Source: Dryomyza anilis
Taxonomy: Eukaryota > Arthropoda > Insecta > Diptera > Dryomyzidae
NCBI GenBank assembly: GCA_951804985.1
Contig: OX638132.1
Location: 20,875,529 to 20,939,528, forward strand
Length of the DNA: 64,000 nt
Direction of reading: 5' to 3'
Each line of letters opens with the position of its first letter. Positions within the stretch are counted from its first letter, which is position 1. A model generated the notes under the pieces. It was not told the origin of the DNA, ran no database searches, and saw only the letters and a program-made list of their open reading frames with translations. The position numbers and the translations under genes are program-made. Of this stretch, positions 11,984 to 23,744 are shown one piece after another.

Positions 11984-12722
11984 GTCCGGAAGTTTGAGTA
12001 ACACACGTGTAAAACTACAGTATCAAAAATATCATTATTTTTTTTATCAAAAATAGTAAAAAAAACATTAAAAAACTTAAAAAACATCTTAAAATTTAAA
12101 TAGTACATCTTTTTTCATTTCGTAATAATGATTATTAATATTGTCATATACAAAATTATTTTTAGCAAAAAATCGTAGTGCAAATTTCCGTACGGAACGT
12201 CCGGAATTGTTCTGCGATTTATTACGAAATAACTGTAAACTATAGGAACAAAGTGCATATATACAAAAATAATGTAAATTGTCTCTGCTATGTTCAGAGA
12301 TAATTTAAAAAAATATATTGTAAGCAAAAAGTATTTTTAATTTCTATTCGGAATTTTTTTGTCCCATTCCGAATTAGTCTGTAATTTATTACAAAAATAC
12401 TATAAATTTTAGGAACAAAGTGTTAATGTACAAAGAAAGCACATGATTTCAGCTATTTTTTAAAATAATTCAAAAACACGCAAAATTAGCTGACTTTTTG
12501 GCATTTGGATATGAACCTCGACATGCACTTCCGTTTTTGTCCCGTCCGGAAATACCACTACTTAATTTATATCTTTTGATCTACTGTATAGAAATCTCTA
12601 ATTTTTTGCAATTGTTTAGACCTATTTAAATACTACATGGGCAACAAAAAAAATCAGATAAATTCATTAATTTTCCTTCGAGATATTAATGTTTTAAGCG
12701 TACGAATGTCCCGTCCGGAACC
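11984..12722 (+). repeat. Degenerate tandem array with GTCCGGAA motif
   Basis: The motif gtcccgtccggaa or close variants recurs at about 11984, 12198, 12361, 12540 and 12709, giving monomers of roughly 165-215 bp. Neighbouring monomers also share taggaacaaagtg and ttattacgaaata blocks (12220-12260 versus 12375-12425). It contains no gene. Confidence 0.6.
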
Positions 12723-13039
12723 CCAGGAAATGCCTATATGTGTGAAAAATGTATAGTCGACTTTCACAATTCTAGCTATATTTCTTGCTGTTTTTTTATT
12801 AATGATTTTTTTTTTTTACTATGTAATTTGTCATATTTGTTTGCTTTACATTATCATTACAACGTAAAAACAGTCTAAAATTAATATTCTCATCATGCGA
12901 AATACAGAATGCCATTATGCATAGATGCTGTCAAAAATAAACGTCTTTTAAAGACAAAACCATAAAACCTGGAGCTTTTAAAATAATTCTTTTATTTACT
13001 TTTTTTAAAGACCTTTATTATTTAAATTTGGTTGCAAAT

Positions 13040-13370
13040 AAAGGGTTTTTCAACAGGGACGCTACAAAAGTAGAGCGACAGGGACAGCAAACGACGCCAT
13101 ATTTCTTGCCACACTTTTGACATTTCTCTTCAATAAGGTTTGCCATTTCATGATGGAAAGATATACGAATTCGAATTTCGGTAGTAAATTTTAATAATTT
13201 CGACTCGTTGTTGGCTCGTATATCTTTCTATCATGAAATGGCAAAACTTACTGAAGAGAAATGTCAAAGGACCGGCAAGAAATATGGAGTCGTTTTCTGT
13301 CCCTGTCGCTCTACTTTTGTAGCGTCCCTGTTGAAAAAACTTATGTAGCGCTCTTATTGAAAAACCCTTT
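13040..13370. mobile_element. 331-bp foldback MITE (AAAGGGTTTTTC termini)
   Basis: Termini are aaagggtttttcaacaggga on the left and attgaaaaaccctttagc on the right. The arms, each about 150 nt, mirror one another through gctacaaaagtagagcgaca, cgacgccatatttcttgcc and catttcatgatggaaagata around a centre near 13195. The right arm carries an extra terminal duplicated piece (agcgtccctg then agcgctctta). Related fragments lie at 3886 and 11603. It is non-coding; the apparent ORF across it is an artefact. Confidence 0.9.
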
Positions 13371-15400
13371 AGCAATAAACTTATATGTGGTGTAGCAAAA
13401 TGGGATTTTAATAGCGATCGCTAAATGCAGAACGTAACGTGGCCTGGACGAAAAGATCCGTAGAATTTGGATTTATACGCTCCAGTGACATTTGAGAACG
13501 AACCTCTATTACAACTTCACCTTTACGCTTAAACCATTACCAATATAGAAAATGGACAGAGTAGTTGAATAATTGTTGTGCTGTATTTCAAAATTTCCAA
13601 ATTTATATTATAGGTATATATAAAAAATTAAATATTTATTTTTATTATTAAAATATGTTGTATTTATTTTATTACTATCTGATATTATTTACATATCGTG
13701 AATATTGTTAAAATCTATTAACTTTATGAGATAGGCTTATTTTCGAAGATGATTATTTGGCCCCGAAAAGCATACTCGTTGTTTGTTGTCAGTTTCTTCA
13801 AATTATCTTCTATCATATTTTTTTATAATCTAAGTCACCCTGTAGCAGTGATGCTAACTCATATTATCATTTTTCCCGATATTCTTACCAAAATTTCCTA
13901 ATTGACTATAAAATTCCCCACACAAATGTAATTTAAATACACTGAAAATAAATAGTGTTTTTACTACATTTTTAATAAAAATCGAAATAATCCATAGAAC
14001 AAATATTACGCAATATGTTATCATTTAATGTTTTTTTTATTTCTTGATTTCTCTAATTTTCGAATGACATTTATCAGCCATTAGAAATTGACAAAAATTA
14101 TTTGTTATTACCAAGTGGTGCTGTATTTATTATTTAAGGTCCAGTTGTAAAGTGAAAGTTTAAACTTAGCTTAAATAAATATTTCAAAAGTCTATAGTTC
14201 CAAATGAAAATGTCCGAATTTCTTTAAACTTCACAGACAGATAGATAGACAATTAATACTCAGTACTAATATGAAATTTTATATATGTGAAATATAATGT
14301 GACTGAAAAAATGGATCATTTTAAACAAATTAATTATATAAAACTTGGTTTAAAATAGTACTGAAAATGGGCAATTTATGCAGATAAAAATATTTTAAGA
14401 GAAATAAATTATTTCGAAAATTAAATTTAACCATTTAAAGATCTGCAATTGTAAATATATATTATTTTCGATTTTTTTTTAAATTTTGATCATTTTTGTG
14501 TCTTCATTTTTGTCATTGATATTTTAAGTTTCGAAATTTTAAATTTCCAATAATTGCAATCTTTAAAATACTGAAAACAATATTTTTCCAACTATTAAGA
14601 GGCATGTCAAATTTGCAGGTCTTACATTAAGTATTTATTTAAAAACGTAACATCAGATACTTTCAAAAAATGTTAAACGAATTTATCTATATCTAGAAAT
14701 CGTATTTAATAGATTGTGTTTATTAGAGTTCAAATTATAATTTCTCACATGATTGACATATACACACAGAAAAATAAGATAGGTTAATCTAACCGAAAAA
14801 AATTAATAAACCATTTTTCTATTTTGTATTGAAAACACAAACAACAAGTACAATTCAGGTTGTTAATCGAATTGACAAAAAATTGTTAAAATAAATTTAT
14901 AAATTTTTAACCATAAAAATAGTTAAACTAAACGTAAGAATTGTAGCATATAAATTTAACCACAAAAATAGTATGACTAAACTCTAAAATTGTAAAGTTA
15001 CTATAGTCTACCACCAAAATAGTAAAACTAACCAAGTAAAATTGTAACTTTACTATTTTGTTTGGTTATCTAACCGAAAAGATTGTTCCGACGCAAAGTA
15101 TCGCCCCTCTTTCTTCTCTACTGTTGATGAGTATAAAATTGTTAAAATAAATGTATACATTTTTAACCATGAAAATAGTTAAACTAATCGTAAGAATTGT
15201 ACCATATAAATTTAACCACCAAAATGGTATGACTTAATTCTAAAATTGTAAAGTTACTATTTTCTGAGCAAAGTGAGACAACACGTTCGTTGATATTCAG
15301 TTGAAAATTTATCGCGGACCGGTGCGGGTGCGTAAGCCGCAAACGTTGATTTAATAAATAAATAAAGTTAAATGTGTTATATCAATAGAAATATGTTTTC

Positions 15401-15692
15401 GCTAAATGTGTTGAGTGGTCTGCAGGAAGAGGATCTGGATATTTCTGATCCAGAAGAGACACATTTTTGCCAACTGATTTTCTAGTGGGGATTTGCTCAT
15501 AAAATCGGCGAATTTAAAGGTAAAAGGTGCATTGAAATTGTTTTCTTTTTAATTTCATTTTGTGCCATTCCAGTGCAAGGAATAACGCTGAACAACTTAC
15601 AATATTTGACCGTGCCGATCTGTTTAAAGCAGACACTATTGGTGCGAGAGCAGAATTCCGCCACCAGCTATTAACCTGGAGGAAAGCAAACG
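15401..15692 (+). other. Exon-like segments inside the CACACAG element
   Basis: A short open reading frame, with candidate ATGs near 15371 and 15391 and containing LSGLQEEDLDISDPEE, runs to a stop near 15485; splice-like gtaaaag follows at 15520. An acceptor-like ttccag at about 15574 is followed by an open stretch encoding FDRADLFKADTIGARAEFRH and then gcaaacgtatgt. No known domain is recognised. It may be a captured transcript piece or chance. Confidence 0.25.
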
Positions 15693-15862
15693 TATGTATT
15701 GTGAAGCCTCAGTGTTCCATATATTATTTAATGAATGCTAAATGTATAAACTTGTATGTATATGTGTTCATAAAATAAAAATAATAAATAATATATTTCC
15801 TTAATAACCAAAGTTTTTTGTTTTAATAAAGTAACCATAAATATGGTACATGAACAATTTTG

Positions 15863-16084
15863 AATGGTAAAAAAACTATTTTTCATGGTAAAAAATATTT
15901 TTCATGGTAAAAAAACTATTTTTCATGGTAAACAAACTATTTTTCATGGTAAAAAATATTTTTCATGGTAAAAAAACTATTTTTCATGGTAAACAAACTA
16001 TTTTTCATGGTAAAAAAAAACTATTTTTAGTGGTAAATAAACTATTTTTCATGGTACACGAACTATTATTCATGGTAGCCCAAC
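15863..16084 (+). repeat. 21-bp minisatellite (CATGGTAAAAAAACTATTTTT)
   Basis: About ten to eleven units of 19-23 bp share catggta and actattttt. A higher-order pattern of 19, 21 and 21 bp units is repeated. The apparent ORF with recurring MVKKLFF and MVNKLFF is a product of the array. Confidence 0.93.
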
Positions 16085-16770
16085 TAATCATGGTTAACAA
16101 TTATAACAATTTCTAGTCGGTTTGATTTACCACGTTTTTCGGTCACTGCAATTTTAACCGTCTTTTTCGGTTAGATTTACCTATCTTTTTCTTTGTGTGT
16201 AGAGGTATGTTTCCAGTTTTCGATCGAATCCGATTTATGCTGCAAAATTCTAAACACAAGATTTTGAATTTATTATTTTCCAAACGAATTGAAAGCGTTG
16301 AAGTCAAATCATGCTGGTTAAATTCATTATTAAAATTATTATTAATTTTTATTATAAAAATTATTTATTGTACTAAGTAAGTAAGTAAAAACGTTTGTTT
16401 TAAAATTATCATATGAAATTCGATCAAAAGTTGGAATATGCCCCTATATTTCAATCCCTAAAAATGTAGAAAATGTAACAGATCCTAATTTCAAATTCCT
16501 CGAAATTTGTTTTTTTTTTAGTTAATTAATTAAAAAAGATGAAATTTAAAAATAGAAGTACAAAAGTGTTTATAACTCTGTTCAATAAATTTGGTTAATA
16601 TTATAAATATTTTTCATACTTGATCAAGTTTGTAATAGAACATATTAATTTTGAAAATTTATGAAATATCAACAAAATGATTAAATTTTAAATAAAATAA
16701 AAAAAAAACATTTAGATAAATATTACAAGCAAAAAATTATGGATTTCAGGAAAAGTTGAAAATTCAACTA

Positions 16771-17152
16771 CCCTAGTAGAAATTTGCCCGATGAGGGAAA
16801 TGATCGAGTTTTCGTTGAGTATGAGAGAAAATATGATCATTGCCTTTGCATGCCCTTATCATGCTTACCATACCAGGGTTTGCATTATCTAAATAGTCAA
16901 TGTTCCCGATCATAGCTACATTATTTGTTCCTCATAACGAAATGACATCGGACAATGATCGAGATTTAATGAGAGAAACCCTATTATGCTAAAATGGGGA
17001 ACTGCCTGATCAGTACATGATCATGACCTGAGGTCAGTACATGATCAGGACACTGCGTTACAAGGACATTATGGGCCTCGTCATATCCCGATCATCTCAA
17101 ATAATGACATGATCACTTCATCACCATGGCACTACCAAACTTTCTACTAGGG
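16771..17152. mobile_element. 382-bp TA-flanked MITE (CCCTAGTAGAAA termini)
   Basis: Inverted termini ccctagtagaaa (left) and tttctactaggg (right) are perfect over 12 bp, with TA directly outside both ends (16769-16770 and 17153-17154), as for Tc1/mariner-type insertion. The interior is rich in tgatcatg and cagtacatgatc motifs. Non-coding. Confidence 0.82.
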
Positions 17153-18167
17153 TATTGAGAAATTCTTATCGAAATTCGAATTGAAGTTAGAGAATAGTTG
17201 AATAGTTTTAGGCATAGGCATAGGCTGTGTGTGTATTTGATAAAACGAATCTTTCGAATTAAACTATCTAAAAAAAAAAAAAACATAATTACATATAAAA
17301 ATTGTTAGATAAACGCATTGACACTCAATCATAGATAATTAAAAATAATTTTTAAAAATAAATTAGATTTTTTTTTTAATAAAAAGAGAATTTTGATTTT
17401 AATGTGTAAGTTGATTTTAAATTCACTAAGTTATTGTGCTTTTTAATTATATAGCAATTGCAATATCATATATGGTTATTATGATTTATAATATTATTAG
17501 ATATATACAAATTCTTGTATTTTATATTAAAAAATATTTTTCGTCGCATAATTATTAATCGTTAGACTAATACAATATAATACAATACAAATAACAAAAA
17601 ATAAAATTAACACCTTTAGTAAATTTAAAACGCTGTTGAAAGTAATACAATTTTAAAGCACATCTACAAACAGTTCGCTCCTCTTATTCTGCCTTTACTG
17701 CAGCATCTTCAGTCATTTAACAGTTTAAATTAATCAATTCAATAAACAAACTTAACTCAACGCTTAAACGCCATTTACTGGCACATTAAATGATATATGG
17801 AAGACTGGGAAGTGAGAAAAATGTTACAGGGTGAAAATTGTAGCAATGTTTTTTTTTTTCTTTTGCATGAGTTTGATATGTACTTCATTTTTAAATATAG
17901 TTATAACTGTCACATTTTCTATAAATTTAAAATTATCCCTCTACCGGTTTAATCGTCTACAGATATTTCTAGATATATCATAGTCTTGTAATGTTCTATG
18001 AAACCCTGTATAAAAGGCTTGTTTGACAAACAGATAGCATATCGGCGAGACTGTCACATAGCCCAATGATGTATATGCCGGAATTATAATGTCGCCTATA
18101 TGATCTAAGCATCAGAAAAATGTATATGAAAATACAGTGCAGAAAATATAATAAAGTACTACTAAAT

Positions 18168-18169
<2 letters not shown>

Positions 18170-18254
<85 letters not shown>
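18170..18254. repeat. (AT)n microsatellite
   Basis: About 42 alternating AT units, uninterrupted. The ORF with a run of Ile-Tyr on the minus strand is produced by this repeat. Confidence 0.97.
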
Positions 18255-18257
<3 letters not shown>

Positions 18258-18647
18258 TTATAAATATATAGATTAAAAATATTTGAAATATCAAAATATA
18301 AACCACTAAATTATAATCCTAATCTTAACGTATCATTAAATTTCGTAACTAATAACAGTTGCAATTTTGGTTCAATCTCACATTTTAATTTTAGTATGTT
18401 GGATTAATGTTGATTTTCTCCAATTGTTCAAAATTTTGTACAAGTTTTAATATGAATTGAAATTCTACAAAAAAAAAAAATAAGAGCCCTACACCTACAG
18501 CACGAATATTGATGTAATACCGTTGCAATGTTGCAGCAACATTGCTGCAAGATTGTAACAATATTCGTGATATAGTGGTATTCTAACGTGCAATGACAAT
18601 TGTTACAAGTGACCATTTATTCAGGCTTTTACGTCAATAAACATAGA

Positions 18648-19705
18648 AAATAAAATTTACAAAATACGAAATTGTGACAAAGCGCAGTATTGTGACCGAT
18701 TTAAATTTGTGACTCGTGTCAGAATAGGGCTATAAAATTATTAAATTTAATAAAACTGAATATTTAATTTTAACAGCTTTCAAAAAATGGTAAAATTCAG
18801 TATAAAACCGAAACAGTTTTGAATAACAATTTTGAAAAATTAAACTGAATTTTTGTATATAGGATAATGTCGGTACTAATCCCTTCCAAAAATATTTCGG
18901 ATATACTTATGATTTCTGTGACAATTGACAATTGTTACAAATGACCATTGATTCAGACTTTTACGTCAATAAATATAGAAAACTAGCTGGACCCGTGGAC
19001 AGCGTTGCCCTTGCTAAGTTTTTGTAAATGCAAAAATATATCTTTTTAAGGTTAGGATACCGTCACGCACCTTTTTCCCTTTTTAGTACATGCCAACGTC
19101 GCCCTTTTTCCAATCCCGCTCACATTCTACGTGAAGATTACAATGTTCAATATGATCCTTTGTTTCGTTTTTCAAAAACTCCTTCTATATCAGGAGTTAT
19201 AGCATTTTTATTTTGTTGGTTATATGGGAGGTGCCACGCCCCGTGGTCCAATCCCACCCACATTAGGGAAAATAACAAACAACCATAATATACATCAGTG
19301 GACCAAATTTCATGATTGTGGCTATCTTAAATACACAGATATTTGCAATTAAAAAATCAGGCTTGCCCGCCCATTTTTTTACCTTAAGGGGCGAATTTCA
19401 AAAATTCCCGCCGTAGTGCGTGCCTATGTCGGGAGATAAACACCCTGTCTAAATTTCATGTTTCTGGGTCTAAGGGTTTAGGCTGGGCGTTGATCGATTA
19501 GTCTTCTTTTATATATATAGATAAAATTTACAAAATACGAAATTGTGACAAAGCGCAGTATTGTGACCGATTTAAATTTGTGACTCGTGTCAGAATAGGG
19601 CTATAAAATTATTAAATTTAATAAGACTGAATATTTAATTTTAACAGCTTTCAAAAACTGGTAAAATTCAGTATAAAACCGAAACGGTTTTGAATATCGG
19701 TTTAA
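18648..19705 (+). repeat. 180-bp direct repeats flanking an inserted retroelement end
   Basis: The block starting aaaatttacaaaatacgaaa at about 18651 and 19525 is nearly identical over 180 bp, including gtgacaaagcgcagtattgt. Between them at about 18984-19521 lies a segment from actagctggacccgtggaca to tttatatatatagata. That resembles the 3' untranslated tail of insect non-LTR elements or a derived SINE, with further partial relatives at 24039-25273 and 29575-30300. The exact clade is not decided. Confidence 0.6.
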
Positions 19706-19989
19706 TTTTTGTATATAGTATATCGATGTCGGTACCAATTTCTTCTAAAAATATTTTAGACATACTAATAATTTCTTCTGAAGGTCCAAAAAAACGCAAA
19801 TCGCTTTTTGACAGTTCGAGCTCAGTTCATATAATCGAAAACGTCCTATGATTCAAAAAATTGGAAAATATATCTCATATTTTACACCCAGTTTAAGCAA
19901 TCAGTATTATTGACATAACCTAGCTAACAAACTCGGTTATAAAGTATAATCTTTTGATATACTGAATTTTTATAACGTACACGATGCGA

Positions 19990-20555
19990 TGTCAGTCAGT
20001 CTGTCTGTTGAAATCACGATTACAGAAAAATTAGAAGAGCTAGATCAATGAAACTCCTAATTTAGATTACTTATATATATATATATGCTGTATTAACAAG
20101 AATGATCGGTTCATTGTGACCTGTGAACCTGTGACCACTTATGTTCAAATACCTCATAAAATGTACATCTACAGATGAATTTTACTTTATACGGACTTAA
20201 ATGAAGTTTTTTTGGTCAAATTGACCTTATATATTTTAAAATAATGTTTTCCTGTAAACTGACTCGGGGTTCCTAAAAAAAAATCGGTACACCTATCCAT
20301 TTATACATATGGGTACCAAATGAAAGGGAATTCTTCAGTGATTGCAAGTTTGTAGTTCTTTTTCAGGATTCGTATACCCTGGTGACCTATGCACCACTTT
20401 AAATGCACAAATGATCACATATATGTAGGGTATTATACTCAGCTTTGATCGACTATAACTTTCATAATTCTTACTAACTTCATCACACCAACTATGACAA
20501 TTTTCCTCCTTCAAAATTTACCATGTGACCTAACCTTCCTTATTGGTTATATTTT
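19990..20555 (+). repeat. Dispersed repeat R20, copy 1
   Basis: It carries the ordered blocks gtctgtctgttgaaatca, gatcaatgaaactcctaa, ggttcattgtgacctgtg, cctcataaaatgtacatcta, tcgtataccctggtgaccta and catgtgacctaaccttcc. The same order recurs at 36100-36650 (with a tail near 37850) and 46430-47130. Non-coding, with no recognisable terminal inverted repeats. Confidence 0.8.
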
Positions 20556-20556
20556 A

Positions 20557-20775
20557 TAAAGATTCTGAGTTTTACCAATACCAGCGCTTTAAACCTAGTA
20601 AGTAATACTACAGAAATAATTTTGTGGGTCTTGTGATTTGGAGCTTGAAATAAAAAAAAAATGGATATGTTGAAAAATATTATCGTCAAATATGTGTTGT
20701 GAAGTAATGTGAAAATGATTATAATTATATTAAATTTTCAAAATCGTATCTCCATTATTTCGAAAATATTTAAAA
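20557..20775 (+). repeat. Partial copy of the CAGGGTGTTTGG foldback element
   Basis: Blocks ctacagaaataatttt, cttgtgatttggagcttg and gtgttgtgaagtaatgtg match 39650-39790 in the foldback element. A further piece, tgattcaaaaaattggaaaa with cacccagtttaag, lies at 19850-19900. R20 copy 1 sits between the pieces. Confidence 0.55.
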
Positions 20776-20974
20776 TATTGCTATAACGTATTTTATTATT
20801 TATATTAAGCATGTAGTCATTTGGTTTATTGGTTCTACATAACAGTCTGCTACTGTATGTCATAAAATACTTTAATTTGAGATATCTCTCACACACACAC
20901 AAATAACCACGTCTTGATCTTTAAATGCGAGCAAGAACAAGCACTGATCCAGGTTCAAGTCGCAACGATTTCGT

Positions 20975-21545
20975 TATAGTTTCAGTCAGTTGCGTGGAAA
21001 ACGTTGTGCGCGCATCCAACCCGGGAGACACGATCGCCGTGACGATCTCAACGAGGGTCACTAAAAAGTGGAAGCATTACAAGATGCATTGATTAGATTA
21101 AAGCCAATGAAATTGAGAGCATACATTAATTGAGTGAATTAATTAAAAGAGTTGTGATCATTAAAGAGATTCAGACGAGAGAAATGTTGAAATAAATAAA
21201 GATATATGTGAAAAAAGATCAGTGCGAAATAAATTTAAATGTACAGTATAATTTATTTCTTGTCGGTGTGTGAGAAGATCTTTAATTGAATCGAGTTCAC
21301 AATTGAAGCGCGACATTTTATCAAATTTTCGACACTCACAAATTTCGACTCGCGCGAATGACGCAAATTCTTGATTGAAAGAGTTTTTTTTTTTGTTTGT
21401 TCTACTTTTCTGTTTAATAAATAAATAATTAATTAAAATAAAATAAATTTTCTAACGAAACAACACAAAGCACCGCAATAAATTACACAAATTCTCAAAT
21501 TTCGATATTCAATTGATAGCAAAAAAAAAAAAAAAATCGCACGCA
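20975..21545 (+). promoter_or_regulatory. ClC-a: Probable promoter and leader of ClC-a isoform 2
   Basis: A fly-type initiator context (tttcagtcagttg at about 20980) is followed by a less AT-rich, CpG-bearing segment (gttgtgcgcgcatccaaccc). Some 550 bases of leader-like sequence then run up to the ATG at 21546, with an A-tract just before it. No TATA box is obvious. The start site is inferred. Confidence 0.4.
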
Positions 21546-21887
21546 ATGGTGTTCGGTGAACGCGCATCGACTGATCGCGATCGCGGACGTGGTGGTCGTG
21601 ATCGCAAACATCACGGACACGTCGAACGTATCGTACACGACGAGGAATTTGGCGAGGAGAATGTCGAGCAGGTGGACTCCGAATGGGCTGATTTCGAGAA
21701 ATTCATCAGTGCGTTTCGACAACGTCGCGTAAGCACCACATCCATGGAGGAGGAGCTGCGCCGATCGCAGCGACAACCAAAGATCAAATCACAAGCATTT
21801 TATCCGTGCCCACCACCAACGGATCACGGACGCTACTCGGATTCGTCCTCGGACGAGGATGATCCATTCGGATACATTGATACACTT
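21546..21887 (+). CDS. ClC-a: ClC-a alternative first coding exon 2
   Basis: It encodes 114 residues from ATG at 21546; an in-frame TTG further upstream lies in the A-tract leader and is not a plausible start. It ends in YIDTL at a consensus donor (GTAAGC at 21888) in phase 0. The peptide is highly charged: Arg/Asp-rich at the N-terminus (TDRDRGRGGRDRKHHGH), acidic in the middle, and with a Ser/Asp cluster (DSSSDEDD) that looks like a casein-kinase-2 type substrate. Codon use is GC-richer than the flanks, as expected for real coding DNA. It joins the common body at 38014. This cytosolic N-terminus is where ClC-2-type channels carry gating determinants. Confidence 0.88.
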
Positions 21888-22051
21888 GTAAGCAATGAGA
21901 GCAATCTCAAACTAACCTGCAAACCAATTGACGATCATTTTAAAAATCAATAAAATAATGAATGATAAATTTTCGATATCAAACTTTAAGTATTTGAAAT
22001 TTTATTTGTGTGTTCTTTATAATGTTTGTCAAAAAATAAAGTTTCTGAACA

Positions 22052-22550
22052 AATAAAATTTGTTGATTGGACATAAAAACATTTACGATATAATTTCGAT
22101 AATTATAATGACAAAAACAACGATTTTTATCGAAAACTCGATCGTTTTCGCATCATTATAGATTATAAAAAACGACAATTTGAGCCTATAAACGATATCG
22201 TTTCGACAGCAATAAAATGTCGTTTGGTTTGCAGGGTACGTTCTAAAAAATCATACTGTGAGAAAAATGTGAAAAAATTTAATTAAATTAGAGATTTATT
22301 ATTATATAAAATTTGTTAATTGAACATAAAAACATTTACGATATAATCTCGATATTTATAATGAGAAAAACAACGATTTTTATCGAAAACTCTATCGTTT
22401 TCGCATCATTATAGATTCTCAAAAACAACAATTTGAGCCTATAAACGATATCATTCCGATATCAATAAATTATTGTTTGGTTTGCAGGGTACGTTCTATA
22501 AAAATCATACTCTGCGAAAATGTAAAAAATTTTTATTAAAATAGAGATTT
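22052..22550 (+). repeat. 250-bp tandem duplication
   Basis: Two consecutive units start aataaaatttgttgattgg (about 22052) and ataaaatttgttaattgaac (about 22306). Each contains catttacgatataat, atcgaaaactc, cgttttcgcatcattataga and gtttgcagggtacgttcta. Divergence is moderate. Confidence 0.9.
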
Positions 22551-22979
22551 ACTTAAGTTCTCATCAACGCATAATTTTAATTGTAAAATACAGAATTGGA
22601 AATATTTGTATTTTTATTTCACTTATGTGCCACGAGCAGCTAATTATTTATTTAGCTATTTATTTATATTTTTTTTTGTTGTTTTTATTTACATTTTCTT
22701 TTCTATTTTTTATATTATTTATTATTATTATTGTTATTTTGCGTCTATGCAAGAAGCAGCCGCGAGTAAAAATGAAAAATTTTATAATTTAACTTTTGAT
22801 ATAATCGGATTATTCTAATGTTTTTTTTTTGTATATATTCTTGAATTTTCATAAAAACTTTGCAAACGTAGAGAGAAAAAGAGGCGAAAGAGAGAAAATA
22901 AGCTGGCCAGATGGAAAATCTATTTATTTCATTCAATATTAAATATCAAGAAATTATTTCAAATTCTAAATTAACTCAA

Positions 22980-23660
22980 AATTCATAAAGAACCCAGCCG
23001 GCCAAACAATCATAAATGACATCGTAAATGATAGCAAATATTCGTAAATAATGAATAAAACAATCGTATACGAGAATCGTAAATGATTCGAAAACGCATA
23101 CAGTTTCGTTCTTAATTTGTCCATCGTAACGAGGTATCATAAACGAAATAAAAACACTCATATATGATAAATTTTCGATTGTTTATGATCGTAAAATACG
23201 ATTATATACTCGTTATAAACGATGTTTTTTGTTCGTAAACGAACTCGTTTTTAATATTTTTTACGATTAAATTTTAATCGTAAATGATAATCATTTTTAA
23301 CTCTTTTGCATTTAAATTTTATGCATTTAAATGTTATATTAAGCTCCCAAATGCATTTACTTACTTCTTAATTACAGCAAATGATTTAAAGTTTTCAGCA
23401 AAACAATTTATTTAATCTTGTTAAAAATATTGAACATATTATGCATTTTATTAAATGAACTTTTGATTAGAAAAACAATAATAAATTTTGACAATCTTTT
23501 TTTACGATTTAAACACTCGAAAAATACGAGTCATCGTTATTTACGAGCAAAATATGATTGTTTTTTTCATTGACATTTATCATCGGTTTTTACGTGCAAA
23601 ATAATCGAAATTTATGATTATTTTGAATTGTCAAATGATCAAATTTACGATAATCATAAA
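22980..23660. repeat. CGTAAATGAT-rich degenerate repeat
   Basis: Short words such as cgtaaatgat, atcgtaaa and their complements recur dozens of times in both orientations, so the region can fold extensively. It ends near gtgtgtaggtgccgactggg. Probably the interior of a foldback-like element; boundaries are approximate. Confidence 0.5.
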
Positions 23661-23744
23661 AAATGTGTGTAGGTGCCGACTGGGAAGCTCTAACGAAAAT
23701 ATAAATGTTTAATATTTAACCTATTTTAATATTTTTAATTTTTT

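Larger units (their letters stand above)
14763..16199. mobile_element. 1.4-kb TA-flanked element with CACACAGAAAA termini
   Basis: The left end reads cacacagaaaaataagatag and ggttaatctaaccgaaaaa; the right end reads ttttcggttagatttaccta and ctttgtgtg, giving imperfect inverted repeats of about 35 bp. TA occurs just outside both ends. Inside are a 125-bp direct duplication (about 14880-15000 and 15130-15261), an initiator-like ttcagttg near 15297, exon-like segments with splice-like borders, and a 21-bp minisatellite. No transposase is visible, so it is non-autonomous. The element at 34367-35229 has the same termini. Confidence 0.75.
876..21545 (+). other. ClC-a: Giant ClC-a intron made mostly of repeats
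   Basis: About 20.7 kb without a supportable host gene. It contains the MITEs, dead mariner, SINE pieces, microsatellites and tandem repeats listed separately. The stretches 876-1970, 2230-2980, 5130-5930, 7505-7970, 9085-10390, 10600-11600 and 13380-14760 are AT-rich sequence in which I see no gene and only scattered short similarities to the repeats. Small open frames here are short, lack family motifs or lie in repeats. Confidence 0.7.

Noticed and set aside
15863..16084. CRISPR-like regular repeats
   Set aside because: Units are contiguous without unique spacers, in a eukaryotic intron; a minisatellite.
15904..16116. 70-codon ORF with repeated MVKKLFF-like motifs
   Set aside because: Generated by the 21-bp minisatellite.
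18112..18306. ORF with an Ile-Tyr run
   Set aside because: Translation of the (AT)n microsatellite.
18501..18572. Imperfect hairpin around gttgcaatgttgcagcaaca
   Set aside because: The stem is interrupted and the flanks are repeat sequence; too weak to call a small RNA gene.
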